64,000 bases of DNA from Nectonema munidae (taxonomy: Eukaryota > Nematomorpha > Nectonematoida > Nectonematidae), in NCBI GenBank assembly GCA_030549495.1, contig JAUIRK010000928.1, positions 323,001 through 387,000 of the forward strand, read 5' to 3'. Shown piece after piece: positions 24,190-35,700 of this stretch (position 1 is its first letter; each line of letters begins with the position of its first letter). The position numbers and the translations under genes are program-made. The notes beneath the pieces were generated by a model, which saw nothing but the letters and a program-made list of their open reading frames with translations, searched no databases and was not told the origin of the DNA.

Positions 24190-25190
24190 GAGGGATTTAG
24201 TTTTCAAGTTTGTTTGGGCTAGATTAGATCTTACTCTCAATGATATTTCCGATAAAAGTAGAGAGCGCCTTTTTATGAAAATTTTTCTTTCTCCACTTTT
24301 TATAGAAGGAAAATCTTACGGGGTGTTGAACTTGGGTATGATAAAAGAGTTCAGGCAAGCCATGTCTAAATTATTGCTGAATATTGCCATCGGCCACCTT
24401 CAACAAGGCTTGTAGCTTCGATATTGCTTGAGCATCCGGTTGCCAACATCTACTCCACTTTTATGCTTGTTATATTGAATCATTGATTCAGGTTTGCCCG
24501 CAATAGAATTTATCTGAACTTTTTTCGGTGTTGTTACGATAAAATGTAAACAACTTTTAAGTTTGTTTCGCATGTCGTTTCGGAATGTATGCAGAGAAAG
24601 AAACACATTTCGAATAAACTACACGAGTTTCCAACTCATTTAGCTTGAGAGTTTTCAGGTAGTTCAGCTGTATAATTTTCAGGATAGATCTTTTCGTAGA
24701 CATCACAGTCCCACATAGAATGTAGTTTTTCGTAAGGGACCTGGCTATTTCAAGAGAAGTGAAAAACCTATTCATATAAATACCAATAACCTCTGGCAAA
24801 TTTGAATCTGAAACAAGTCGTTTTACTATGGAAATAGCGGAAAAATAACTTCGGTCTCCTAAACCGGAAATATATATTTCAGGTTTAATGTAATAAAAGC
24901 TTTTTAAATCGCTTATTTGATAAATTTAAATACCATAATGCCCTGGTTTTTTCGGATCGTAAATTGAAATTTCCTCTGAAACTAACCAATTGCTCATCAA
25001 TAGTCACAGCAGTATCGGGAGTCCAATATTCAGCAAAAACTTTATAGAAGTGATCGTGTAAAAATCTCACTGCAGCAAGTTTGTCATTAGGGCTTCTAAT
25101 GTTTTTATCATCAAAAGAAAGAAAATAATGTATCAGAAAAAAACATTTCTCTACCAAGAGAAGCTTTTAGGAAAGGTAAACCACAGGTTT
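24190..25190 (-). mobile_element. piggyBac transposase remnant
   Basis: Reading downward from 25.19 kb: a segment with FLSFDDKNIRSPNDKLAAVR, then YWTPDTAVTIDEQLVSFRG (25157-24885), which carries the catalytic-region motif V-T-I-D-E-Q-L-x-x-F-R-G of the DDE_Tnp_1_7 domain. Next comes MNRFFTSLEIARSL (24799-24557), equal to the D-N-x-F-T-S-x-x-L family motif with the Asp replaced by M-N. Then MIQYNKHKSGVDVGNRM (near 24450), equal to Y-N-x-x-x-G-G-V-D-x-x-D with the final Asp lost, and finally RWPMAIFSNNLDMACLNSFI near 24370. The pieces lie in different frames, with deletions between them, so the copy is dead. Terminal repeats were not identified. Confidence 0.85.
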
Positions 25191-25324
25191 CACTTAAAAG
25201 TGTGAAAATTTCAACTTTTTGGTCCAAACATTCACCAATGTGTAACAAGCAAGCAAAATAAGAAAGTAGGTGATCACTTCAAATTTGTCAAAACAATGCT
25301 TAAAATTTTTATGTTTAAAAATTT

Positions 25325-26460
25325 TACATACACACGCGCGCACACACGCATGAAAAATAAGGGGAATTTTTGAGCATACATGAACCGACGCAAAACACAC
25401 GCACACATACTCATAAAAAAGTAGGTGAAAAAATGAGCACACACATACCCATACATCCAAACAAAACACCTGTACCTCCACATGCACACACTAACACCCA
25501 TACACATCCCCCTCCTTCCACACACACCCACAGAAATACACGCACACACCCATGAAAAAACAGGTGAAAAATGAGCACACGCACACACATACACCCAAAC
25601 AAAACACCTATACCTCCACATACACACACTAACACCTATACCTCCACATACACACACTAACACCTATACCTCCATATACATACACTAACACCCATACACA
25701 TCCCTCTTCTTCCACACTCACCCATACACACACACACATAGACATACACATACACATACACACACACCCACAGACATACACACACACACAGACATACACA
25801 CACACCCACAGACATACATACACACAACACACACCCACAGACATACACACACACATACCCACAGACATAGACACACCGACCTTACACACACATACACACA
25901 GACATACACATACATATAGACACACATACACACACCCACACTCAGAGACATACACACACACTCACACTCAGAGACATTCACACACACCCACACTCAGAGA
26001 CATACACACACACCCACACTCAGAGACATACACACACACCCACACTCAGAGAAATACACACACACCCACACTCAGAGACATACACACACACCCACAGACA
26101 TACACACACCCACAGACATACACATACACACACCCACAGACATACACATACACATACACACACCCACAGACATACACACACCCACAGACATACACATACA
26201 CACACCCACAGACATACACATACACACACCCACAGACATACACATACACACACCCACAGACATACACATACACACACCCACAGATATACACACACCCACA
26301 GACATACACATACACACACCCACAGACATACACATACACACCCCCACAGATATACACACACCCACAGACATACACATACACACACACCCACAGACATACA
26401 CAAAGACTCTTTCTCCTCCCAAACATACACCCACAACACGAATAAATATACGTCCACAAA
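25325..26460. repeat. CA-rich minisatellite, ~1.1 kb
   Basis: The plus strand is almost purely A/C with scattered T and G. From about 25.7 kb it is built of degenerate units such as CACACCCACAGACATACACA (about 20-30 bp), with local variants (ACACTCAGAGACATACACAC and ACACCTATACCTCCACATAC). All six frames remain open over long distances purely because of the repeat, giving spurious Cys/Val-rich peptides on the minus strand. No gene is implied. Confidence 0.92.
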
Positions 26461-26720
26461 CAAACACTTAAACAAGAATTTTAAAAATTTAATAAATTAA
26501 TCTTACCAAAATTAGTTTCCATTTTCAACTTTGTATAATGATAAATATGATGAATCACTTCTAAAGTGAAAAAGAATTTAAATATTTTCAAGATGTCTGT
26601 TTCCCAAAGTGCCAATCCTTTGGGAACACTAGGAGAGACAGAAGCATTTCTTAAATTTTCTGTTTGAGTCCTTCCCCTTCTATTGGTAAAGGGATCCCAG
26701 CTCTAACTGATATCGTCAGC
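26461..26720. other. Short unassigned stretch
   Basis: AT-rich sequence between the CA-rich repeat and a hAT terminus. Nothing supported. Confidence 0.3.
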
Positions 26721-27240
26721 CAGCGCCGTATTAAGGGATCGTGGCACCCCAGGGCAACGATCCTGAATGGAGCCCCTCACCCCTTGCCTTTTCTTTTCTC
26801 ACTCATCCCCACTCCATTCTGGCTTAAAAAGTGATTTAGAAAAAAAACGCCCATATTTTTATTAAGCCACATAATTCAGATATAGACAGTCTCAATTAGA
26901 TGTTCATTTTTCGTGTTTTAGCAGCAGCAAAATTATCGATGACTTCGTCAAATTCAACACAATCGAGAACTTCTTTCTAAATGCTCATAATAGCCAGACT
27001 TTGGAGGCGGGCTTGCCCCATAGTACTCCTTAGGTAGGACTTAATAAGTTTTAGTTTGTTCAATGACCGACCCTGTCGTCAGCACAGGCTAAATTTTCAT
27101 CCATCTCACTTTCTTAAAGTGAACTTGATTCCCTAATTTTATCGAAAAAAAAACGAATCACTGACTCTTCAACAAAACTACTCGAAGATGAAGATTCCAT
27201 CGAAAAGACTTGAAAACTTGGAATGAGTACTGGAAACTTT
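26721..27240 (-). mobile_element. hAT (ZMYM1-like) transposase C-terminus with 3' end
   Basis: A minus-strand frame reads LNKLKLIKSYLRSTMGQARL, then QSLAIMSI and, after a stop, KEVLDCVEFDEVIDNFAAAK. This is the end of the hAT dimerisation domain as found in ZMYM1-type/TTF-domain transposases (L-x-K-L-K-x-I-K-x-Y-L-R-S-T-M-x-Q-x-R-L-x-x-L-A-x-L-S-I-E). The element end appears to be CAGCGCCGTATTAAG at 26721, followed by a GC-rich subterminal segment. The matching 5' end was not found; the 27322-30514 element was inserted a short distance upstream in the transposase direction. Confidence 0.75.
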
Positions 27241-27807
27241 AAGTATGAAATGAATGAAACAGAAAGAAAATAGAGCGAGTAACGAAGGCGGTAAAATGTA
27301 AAGAAACTAGATGAATATTATCAGGGGCGCACATCCGGGGGGGGGGGGGGCGACCGCAATGTGTTTTCAGGGGGGGGGGGCGAAAATGACCTTCGCCCCC
27401 CAATAATTTTCTATAAGTAAGAGTTGCTGCTTGTTTATAAAACATGTATGCAGACCTTCGAATCAATCAAACATCATGCCAAGTTGCTCTGAAATTCCTA
27501 TCGAACATATTTTACAGACAATGCGTGAGAGCTATATAATAATAATAATCCATTGCTTCAATATGAACACAATAAGTAAGCAATGTTTATCACAGTGTCT
27601 CGTAGTATTTTTGAGCAAACACATGTTGATGATCCACTAGATTTTCTCATCTTTTGTCACAGTGATGATTCTATTTCTCTTTCTCTCTCCTCTGTTTTTC
27701 TCTTCCGCTTTCTCTTCTAAAACTCCATCATTCACTTAAGCTTTCTTCTTTCATTCAAGCCCTCTTCTCTTGTTAAGCCTTCCTATCTCATTCAGTTCTC
27801 TTCTCTC

Positions 27808-28012
27808 CAGTGACGTAGCTAGGCTGGGGCATGAGGGGCCGTGCCCACACTCCTATGTACCGCATGGTGCCCTATGCAACTTATGCGATAACAGTTTTTG
27901 AAAATTTCTCCAATGAAAGGATCAAGAAATTATACAAAATGTTGCTCACGTTTTTTGTTTTTAAATTGTGCCCCCCCCCTCCTCCATTAACTTTTTTCTG
28001 GTTAGAGCACTG
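27808..28012. mobile_element. Nested MITE, 205 bp
   Basis: The left end CAGTGACGTAGCTAGGCTGG and the right end read inward, CAGTGCTCTAACCAG, share the CAGTG start. A run of nine C lies inside the right end. Flanking octamers CTTCTCTC and CTTCAATC match at 6 of 8 positions. It sits within the 27322-30514 element. Confidence 0.55.
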
Positions 28013-28514
28013 CTTCAATCTAATTTGCATTTAGAGTTAAATTAAAATAGTTTCCAATTGTTACAATTTTATATCAATGAATATTGTTAGACTCGCGCTA
28101 ACATTTTTTTTCAACAAACGTCATTTAATCTTTATCACTACGTTTGTTACATTTGAAAACTTTTATTTTTTGAGTCAAGAAATTTTTTTAATAGCTATTT
28201 GGGAATGAATATTTTAACTAGCTATTCGGGTTAAGAGCAAGAATACTCTATTTTCTTAATATTTGAGCAGAGATATCTTTTTTAATGTTCGATTGTTAAA
28301 TTTTATAAGTAACACTGTACATAATCAAATACCTTTTTTAAAGAAAATTTGTTAATTATTATAGTAAAAATATAATATCGAAACAAAACGTTTCAGTTGT
28401 TAAAAATGTACTTGATCTATTATTTATGACAGCTGTCAGAATTTTATTTGTAGACAAATATTCAAAAAAACGCAATGGTTTTCTTTTCTCGTATACTTTG
28501 ATTTATGTTAGTTT

Positions 28515-28835
28515 GGTCCTCGGACATTTCACCCCATTATTTTCATAAGACCGTTCGTCCCATGGACAATTCGCCCCATTATTTTCATAAGACATTTTGT
28601 TTCATGGACAATTCGACCCGTTATTTTCATAAGATATTTTGTCTCATGGACAATTCTAAAAAATTAAGAGATAAAATGATTAATTTGAAATAATTTAATA
28701 GAGATAAAATAAACAAGAATATAAAATTTTTTAATAATTTTACACATTTAATAAGCAAAGATGGATGAAACAAATAGCCTATGAGATAATTTGTCCACGG
28801 GGCAAATTGTTTTTGGGGCGAAATGTCTATCGACC
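28515..28835. mobile_element. Nested MITE, 321 bp, with internal tandem repeats
   Basis: The left end GGTCCTCGGACATTTCACCC and the right end read inward, GGTCGATAGACATTTCGCCC, are imperfect TIRs. Flanks GTTAGTTT (28507-28514) and GTTAGATT (28836-28843) match at 7 of 8 positions. The left third is made of three and a half copies of a ~39-bp unit (a CATGGACAATTCGCCCCATT core followed by ATTTTCATAAGA) at about 28525-28655. An inverted partial unit lies near the right end. Confidence 0.7.
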
Positions 28836-29079
28836 GTTAGATTAAATAATTTTTTAATTAAAAGGGCTAGCTACTTAAATGTTGGCTTTTGCTGTTTATA
28901 AAAATTTAAAAATATCAAATAAACTTTAAATCTTTATGCCTCCTATTATTTTGAAATTATTCTGAGAACAGACGGTGCCATTTTAAAATAGTGAAAATTG
29001 CTTTATTAGTTTATTTTCTTTCCTTTCTCTCTTATGTTAATTATGTAGCAAATTTTTCAATTTTGAGTAAAAGGTAAGG

Positions 29080-29225
29080 TGCAGCGGATGTATTTTCATT
29101 GACCAGGCACTGATGTATCGCTTATGTCAAACTATGAACAAATTCGTATCGATGAGGAATCGAATCCAGAGGCTTCCGTGCTATGTCCATCATCTCAACC
29201 AACCTGCCTGCCACCCATAGAGTAT
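29080..29225 (-). mobile_element. tRNA-derived SINE, copy 2
   Basis: On the minus strand: an A-box-like TGGCAGGCAGGTTGGTTGAG, then a B-box-like GGATTCGATTCC about 45 nt later, then the body CATAGTTTGACATAAGCG and a GTCAATGAAAATACA block. These are the same elements in the same order as copy 1 at 10179-10305. It is nested in the 27322-30514 element. Confidence 0.7.
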
Positions 29226-29751
29226 GCTGTAGGGGATACATCAAATTAGTTTTCAAAAAACTTAAGTTATGCTCTAAAATTTTTTAGTTTTTGTTGAAGC
29301 TCTATAACTTTTTCTGATAGACTTTTTTTCCTTAAAAGTTATTATAAAAGGCTAATCATTGCAAAATGTTAACATTTATTTTACTTTTTGTAGCTTGTAT
29401 CAATTTAGCTTTTAAACTATTTTTGAATGATGCTGAATAAAATGAAATAATGCGATCTTAATTTTTTGTTTTATTTTTGTTTGCACAATTATAACTTCGT
29501 TTTATACCCTTGCCCCTGAATCAATCACATTTTTCATATAAACATCGCAGGGTGTCTAGTAGACTCTTTGCCTTTAGACTACATTCACTCATATAAAACT
29601 ACCCAACCTTCAGTTATTTGTTTTCTCTATGAACCAAATATCCTTTCATCAATTCCTGTAATGTGCCTGGTAGACTACTTCATTTTTCAAATGAAAAGCC
29701 TATTCCACCCCCTAACATTTTTGGATTTTTTTAAACTAGTGTATATTCGAT

Positions 29752-30269
29752 GGTTGTAGGTAAAAATGCCCTCGAAATAAATGCCCCCAATTAAAAAGTA
29801 GGAAAAAATGCCCCCTAATTTTTGATTTTCAGGATTTTTTTTAATTATATAAATATTTTTATTTGGTACCGTTTTGAAAGGCTAAATTTTTAAAATTTCT
29901 TAATCTATAGGGTTTTTTCTTTATAAAGTTCTTGAAAACAATAGCAAAGGTGCAGATTTGTGGGAATGTGTTCTTAAAACCAGTTAAAATACAAATTATA
30001 TTTAGAAAGTGTTCTGATACACACAAAGTCCCAAAATATTTGCTATTTTATAAAAAAATTTTGTATTTAAAAAATTGTCGTATGCTGAGTTTTTTAGTTT
30101 ACTTTAATTAAATTTTAAATGTTTTAGATGAAAAGTTAACTTTTTTTTTACAAAATATCTTTATTTGACATATCTTTTTTTAAAATTTTAATTAATAATT
30201 TTTTGTGTTGGGGCATTTTTTCGGGGTCATTTTTTCCTACTTTTTAATTGGGGCATTTTTTCTGCGCAC
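29752..30269. mobile_element. Mutator-like MITE, 518 bp, 10-bp TSD
   Basis: TATATTCGAT stands on both sides (29742-29751 and 30270-30279), a perfect 10-bp duplication as expected for Mutator-like elements (8-11 bp). Long imperfect TIRs share repeated AAAAAATGCCCC and CCAATTAAAAAGTAGGAAAA segments. The related element at 49816-50102 has the corresponding site unoccupied, which confirms that this is a later insertion. Confidence 0.8.
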
Positions 30270-30514
30270 TATATTCGATATGCAAATTTAATTAATATAT
30301 TTTCGCTGGAAGTATAGTATTTAAATTCACCAATTTTGTAAAAAAAATATAAAGTAGTCTTATAAATTTAGGACTTGGTGTGCGCTGAGTACTCTATTTT
30401 AAAGGATTGCTTGAATATTTGGTCTCCCGTGGTATTTCCAAACCACTAATTTTGAAAATTGCAAGAAAAAAATTTCGCCCCCCCCCCCAATAATTTTGAG
30501 GATGTGCGCCCCTG

Positions 30515-31230
30515 AATATTATATAGAATGTAATGGAATATTCGATCAGACAGTTGTCAGAGTTCAATACGATTTATGCACACATGGTATACCGCTCAAT
30601 GAAAAACGTAATATTTCAAGGTTTTTTCTTTCCGAAGAAGAGTTGATGAATCATCCTTCGCGTAAACAATCAAATTGTTTTTATTATTATATCTTGCTGT
30701 GAAAATTTGATGTGAACAAGTGATTTATTGTGATATCGTGTTTATTCTCAACCCCACACTTGGCAAGAATTCGAGTCAAAACACCCGATACAAGAACGTC
30801 TGAAACTTGAATCTACAAAAAACATTTAAAAGATTTTTTTTTGTATCTACGCTTTTTTCCAATTATTATTATCTTATATATTTTTCTAAGAATATGTTAA
30901 ATTTAACACTTTCTTGTTTCACATGCATTAAAAACAGATGCAAGATTCCTAATTTATCAATCTTATCGAATCGAACCACTCCTGAAATCTTGAACCAAAA
31001 TCAGAAAATATTTATATTCTTGTTTTTCTGTTTAAATTAGTCACATCTTTTCTGGGATCAAACTGATTTCCCATTTAAATTGGTAGTTTAATTCTTTTTC
31101 AAACCAAAGAAATAATGTATTTTTGTATGATCACTTTTATCTTTCAAGTTAAATTGATCACTATCATTTCGTGTCAAATCGGCCGTTTTGAAAACTGTCC
31201 AAATAGAAAACTTCAAAAAAATAGTAAGGC
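30515..31230. other. Flank of the 3.2-kb element; no gene recognised
   Basis: Continuation of the sequence interrupted at 27321. Open frames (for example 30496-30702) do not match a known family. It may be decayed upstream sequence of the hAT element at 26721-27240, but this could not be confirmed by motif. Confidence 0.3.
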
Positions 31231-31237
31231 CCGAATT

Positions 31238-31301
31238 GGACGTTTTGGTTTTCGGGCGTTTTGGTTTTCAGGCGTTTTGGTTTTCGGGCGTTTTGACCCG
31301 G
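31238..31301 (+). repeat. 16-bp tandem repeat x4
   Basis: Four consecutive units of GGGCGTTTTGGTTTTC with single-base differences in the first, third and last copies. Confidence 0.8.
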
Positions 31302-31879
31302 CACCCTTGACAAGTAAAATATAAAACCGATGAAAAGTCACATTCGGTTATATGACAGCACAAATTTCTTATTCTTGTTTATTTTCTATAAAAGAAATGT
31401 GGATTAAAATTGTATATCCCTGTAAATGGTGCTATAACAGAATATGCTGTAAAGTGAAGGTGCAGTAAAAGGAAATTTCAAGTGTGAGTCGTGATATTTG
31501 ATTATTTTAGCCATTAAGAAAAATGCACATTTACAAATTAGGCCTGAAAAGCAATAAAAGAAAAAATTGTACTCAATTCAAAGGCTAACTTATTTGTTCT
31601 TTTTAAATGTGATTTATTGGCAAAAATGGCAAATGACGCTATATGGGCGCAATATTTTGTGAAAAAACGATTCACTCAGTGTCCCCTTCTCGGTCCCCAT
31701 GAAATTTCTTCGCGGCACGCGGACCACTGAGCTAGAAAGTTAATGTAATCAGAATTACAAACAAGGTAATTTGACTTCATAAAGTCTGTGCAGTTGTGGT
31801 GGGATTGAGAGCTTACAGTGCAAGTATAATGTCGGGTAATAATGGTGGCGTTTTCATTGGACAAAAATTCTTTTATAAT

Positions 31880-31942
31880 AAATTTTCAAAATTATTAAAA
31901 AAAGAAGTTCGCCCCCTCAAATTTTGAGGATGTGCGTCCCTG
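31880..31942. repeat. Solo terminus of the CAGGGGCGCACATCC family
   Basis: TTCGCCCCCTCAAATTTTGA followed by GGATGTGCGTCCCTG is the right-end sequence of the 27322-30514 family with one change in the TIR. No matching left end was found between 30515 and 31880. It is either a truncated copy or a product of rearrangement. Confidence 0.65.
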
Positions 31943-32099
31943 ATGCAGAGGTTGAAATTTTATTAAACGAGAGAAAACATGTATTGGCATCAAGGATAAC
32001 AGAACCAAAGTGGTTGCTTAAACTGGCAGACTTTCAGAGTTGAATTTGCTGATATGTCCATGCAAGAAAAAGAGTAGACTATTATCTCTGTGTCTGAAA

Positions 32100-32420
32100 A
32101 GTTCAAGGCTTCATAGTAAAGTTGTGGCTCTGGAAAGGAAAGATTGAACTAGCAAAAACTCACTCCATCGTTCAAGACCATAAGATTGTGGTGGCATCGA
32201 CAGCTGGAATGCCTTAATCCTCCGTTTGGCCAGCTCCTGCGGAGAGTAACGTGCAGATGACTGGTATCCTAGGGCTTCTTCTTTGACATCCAAGGGTGTA
32301 TGAGGAGGTCTTTCGTAGGCATGAGCTTAGCGCCCAACGTGGGGCTCGAACCCACGACCATGAGACCCTTTTCTGAAAAAAACCTGAGACCCTTTTCGAA
32401 CTCACGACCCTTTTGTGTAA
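32100..32420 (-). mobile_element. Probable tRNA-derived SINE (second family)
   Basis: On the minus strand, GGTCGTGGGTTCGAGCCCCA contains a canonical B box (GGTTCGAGCCC) and resembles the 3' half of a tRNA. It is followed by a conserved-looking, GC-richer body (32335 down to about 32110). A second, damaged B-box-like piece (GGGTCGTGAGTTCGAAAAGG) lies just upstream, with a duplicated AAAAGGGTCTCA. No clear A box was found, so this is a truncated copy or another kind of tRNA-related repeat. Confidence 0.55.
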
Positions 32421-32716
32421 GAAGAAAACTCACTTCCTGCAGTACAAAGTGTCCTTGTTGGGCAACTTGAGAGAATGAGTGAGGAGTTTGGAGAAAAAAT
32501 ATTTAAAAAATTAAATATAAGTATCAAAATAAATTTCCAAAAGCAATAGAGTAAACAAATCTATGATAACAAGTTGATAAATAATTTGGGAATGTATATT
32601 TTATTTACTTGGAAGGAAACTTACAAAATAATAGATTCTTTAGGATTTGCAATTTTATTTACAAGGAATTATAGTGCATACAAATACAAAATGGTGAAAA
32701 AGATGAGGATTTGTCA

Positions 32717-35700
32717 TCATGAAGCTTCTTTTCTGGTTGCGTCTTGGAGTAAGGCAACATCAACTTCTTCTGGAGGAATTTGGATGTACCGAATGACTGA
32801 ACCACGTATGAAACAATTCTTTACTGAGAGCTAAAATAAATATTACTCAATTATGATCTTTTTCGAGAAAACAAGATGTTGCAGAGACTATAGATTGGAG
32901 TGAGTTGAAAATATAAGACGTTATGAAGTTCGAAATGAGGAAAGTGAAATTCAATATAAGAATAAAAATTTTAATATGACAAGAAAACTTAATTGAGAAT
33001 AAGAAAATTATTTATAAAATTTATTCTTAAAAAACTCATGAAAAAAGAAAAGAAAAAATGTTTTAGCAATTTTTAGTTAATTGAAAAAATTGTTAGTAAA
33101 ATAAAATTGCTAATCACTTAGAATGCGAATAATTTTTATCCCTTAGCTCAAAGTACAAAGAGAAAAAGCCAGAATCTTGATTTAACTAGAGAATATGGTA
33201 CGAATACATATTTCAAACAATTTTGTGGTAAAATAAATTGTTTCGTTTTTTCGATGTTAAAATGGAATATAACATCTTTAAGAAAATTGTCCAGAAATTG
33301 CGAGGGACATTTTATTGTATTTTAGTTCTTCTTATATAAATGGAAGATCCAAAATAAGAGGGGAAAAAATATAAAAGCTTATATTTAAAGGTAAAAATAA
33401 CTACACTAAATTACAATAAAAATATGCAAAAATAGAATGTCAAAAAAGATTTAGTTTTGTAAAAAAAAAGTAAAATTTCTTTTAAAACTTGTTAAAAATG
33501 ATGAAAATATGAGACAGAAGGATAATTCATTCATCTTTTATGCAGTAAAACATAGAATAAAAATTTCGAAATATCAAATAAGCATTACCATATGAGGATA
33601 TTTTTCTGAATCTGTGACATTAATATCTGTTAATTTAATGTTTAAGTATTGGTCAACGGAATGCAGAGATCCATTTACGCTAAAAAAAACACACACACGT
33701 GTAATGAAACTAACCTAAACTCAGCTATTTAAAATAAACTGGAAAAGAAACAGCACAAGTGGTATTATGCAAACTAGTATAGATACTCCATTTTAAGAAT
33801 GGGAGAAATGGCCCAATGCATCAGCGCCCTTTTAGTGAAATAAAATTTTGCAAAAAATATCAAAATTAGTTTTGAATTTTATAAGCAAGTGTTTAATTAG
33901 TGAATGGAAGCAAAAAAGAATAATCAATTAAATTTGCCACGTTGGTCAACTAACTCATTGTTGATATATTTAAAAAAGATATTTAAATTGAAAAGATCAA
34001 CGTTGAAAGTTAAAGGTAAATGAATGCACAATTCAAAAGAGCAGGAACAAATTGTAAAGCAAGGTTGGTTACATTTCTAAATATTAACCTGGATAAAAAT
34101 AGTGTTATCATACAAATCGTAGAACCTTTTTACTTGGTTAGAAAAACGACACTCGATTTTTGAAAATTTGGCAATCTAAGTGTTGTTTTCCCACATTTAA
34201 AGGTGAAGAAATCTTTGAAATTGATGAGGGTTGATAAAAAAAAACCTGATTGATTGAAAACGAAGGTATACTTATCCAGTTAGTGAATTTAGGATTCTGT
34301 AACTTCAAAATACTCGAGTAAATGCGTAAATCGATATGAGGGTTCAGAGAGACGGAGAGAAAATATCGGACTAGACCTCCAAATACTTACAAATTTCCAG
34401 TTATTAATAACCTTCGCTTACCAAAATTGGACTTTTTACTCCAGTTTGTTTTTTCAACCTGAATTTTCTTTAAGATAAAAATATGTAACCGCATATGAAA
34501 AGACATATTAATTATTTTAATTTAATCATTTTAATTAATGTTTATGATTTATTAATTTGTGAATTAGTTTTCTATTTTACAATTTACTTAAAATTAAAAA
34601 AATACTGTATGAAAAATAAAAAGTATATTTTAGCAAGATTTTGCTTAAATGTTCAATATTAATAATGACATCATTCTTAAGATAAAACTATTATTTTTAT
34701 AGAGAAAAATTACTTATTTAACTTTATGAAAACACAAGAAAGACAAATTAATTTATTTGAAATAAAGTATAACAAAATTGATAAGCAAAACAAAGTGCAT
34801 GATTTTGAACTATAATTATTATTTAAAAGAATTGCATTCAGGGCATACTAAGAAAAAATATTCTTTACAAATAATTTTTTACAAAATGTACACTTACGTG
34901 CAGGATTGTGGCTTCGAAAAAATATTTGGCGACTCCGACTCGATTTATTTATCATTTTTCGAATCCCACTCTGACTCCACCTATTTGTAATTTTTGAGAC
35001 TGCAACTCCATTTCTGTAAATTTTTTTGAACATTAATGACTCCACCTATATATAATTTTAAAATTATGCAACACAACTTTTCTGTTTCAAATAATATAAA
35101 TCTCCAAAAAGTGTGATGACATGTACCATGTTTCAAGGTCATTTCTAAATGTTAATTTTAGATAGTCATTGAAAGATTTCCTCAATTTTAGACATTTATA
35201 CTTTCTTAGTTTGATCTATTTTCTTCAACACAATTTATAAAAATGTTCTATTCCTTTGTATTTGTAGTTTAGTGTCTTTCTTGCTTTATCTTCAAAAAGA
35301 TTTTCAAATTTTTGTCTATAAACTTTTTATCTAAAACAAAACAATACGATTCATAAACTGAATGTATCCTAATTTTATTTCCAAATGTATTTGGTTTAAA
35401 TATTTTTTCCTAAAAACTTTCTACTCATAAACTGAGTTTGGTTCTTTTACAAATTAATTTTATCGTAAAATAAAAAAAGTTTATTCTTTAATTTTATTCA
35501 ATTTTTCGGACTTTTTCTATGACTTGCGAAAATACAAAGCCTGGACTAAAATGAAAAACATTTTTATGTTGCGTTTTTGCAAAGTTGCATACTTAAAAAA
35601 AGAGTGTCTATGAATTTATTTTTTAATCGAACATATATGAAAATACCTATTTATGAAATCGGAGTGACTCCTTCTCAAAAGATGTGATTCCACGGACTCC

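Larger units (their letters stand above)
27322..30514. mobile_element. TIR element, 3193 bp, perfect 8-bp TSD
   Basis: The ends CAGGGGCGCACATCC (27322) and GGATGTGCGCCCCTG (30514) are perfect 15-bp inverted repeats, each followed inward by a long G/C run. AATATTAT flanks the element on both sides (27314-27321 and 30515-30522), a perfect 8-bp duplication typical of hAT elements. No transposase was recognised. The interior contains three smaller TIR elements (27808-28012, 28515-28835, 29752-30269) and a SINE (29080-29225). Its right-hand ~250 bp matches the 287-bp element at 49816-50102 in inverted orientation. A solo end of the same family lies at about 31880-31942. Confidence 0.85.

Noticed and set aside
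25274-26475. Long Cys/Val-rich open frames (up to 151 codons) on the minus strand
   Set aside because: They arise because the CA-rich minisatellite lacks stop codons in all frames; there are no domains and no start context. Not a gene.
31676-31864. A-box-like TAGCTCAGTGGT on the minus strand near 31720
   Set aside because: No B box at tRNA-like spacing; treated as chance or as a worn hAT end.
32574-32834. Plus-strand 86-codon frame
   Set aside because: It is the antisense shadow of LSM2 exon C.
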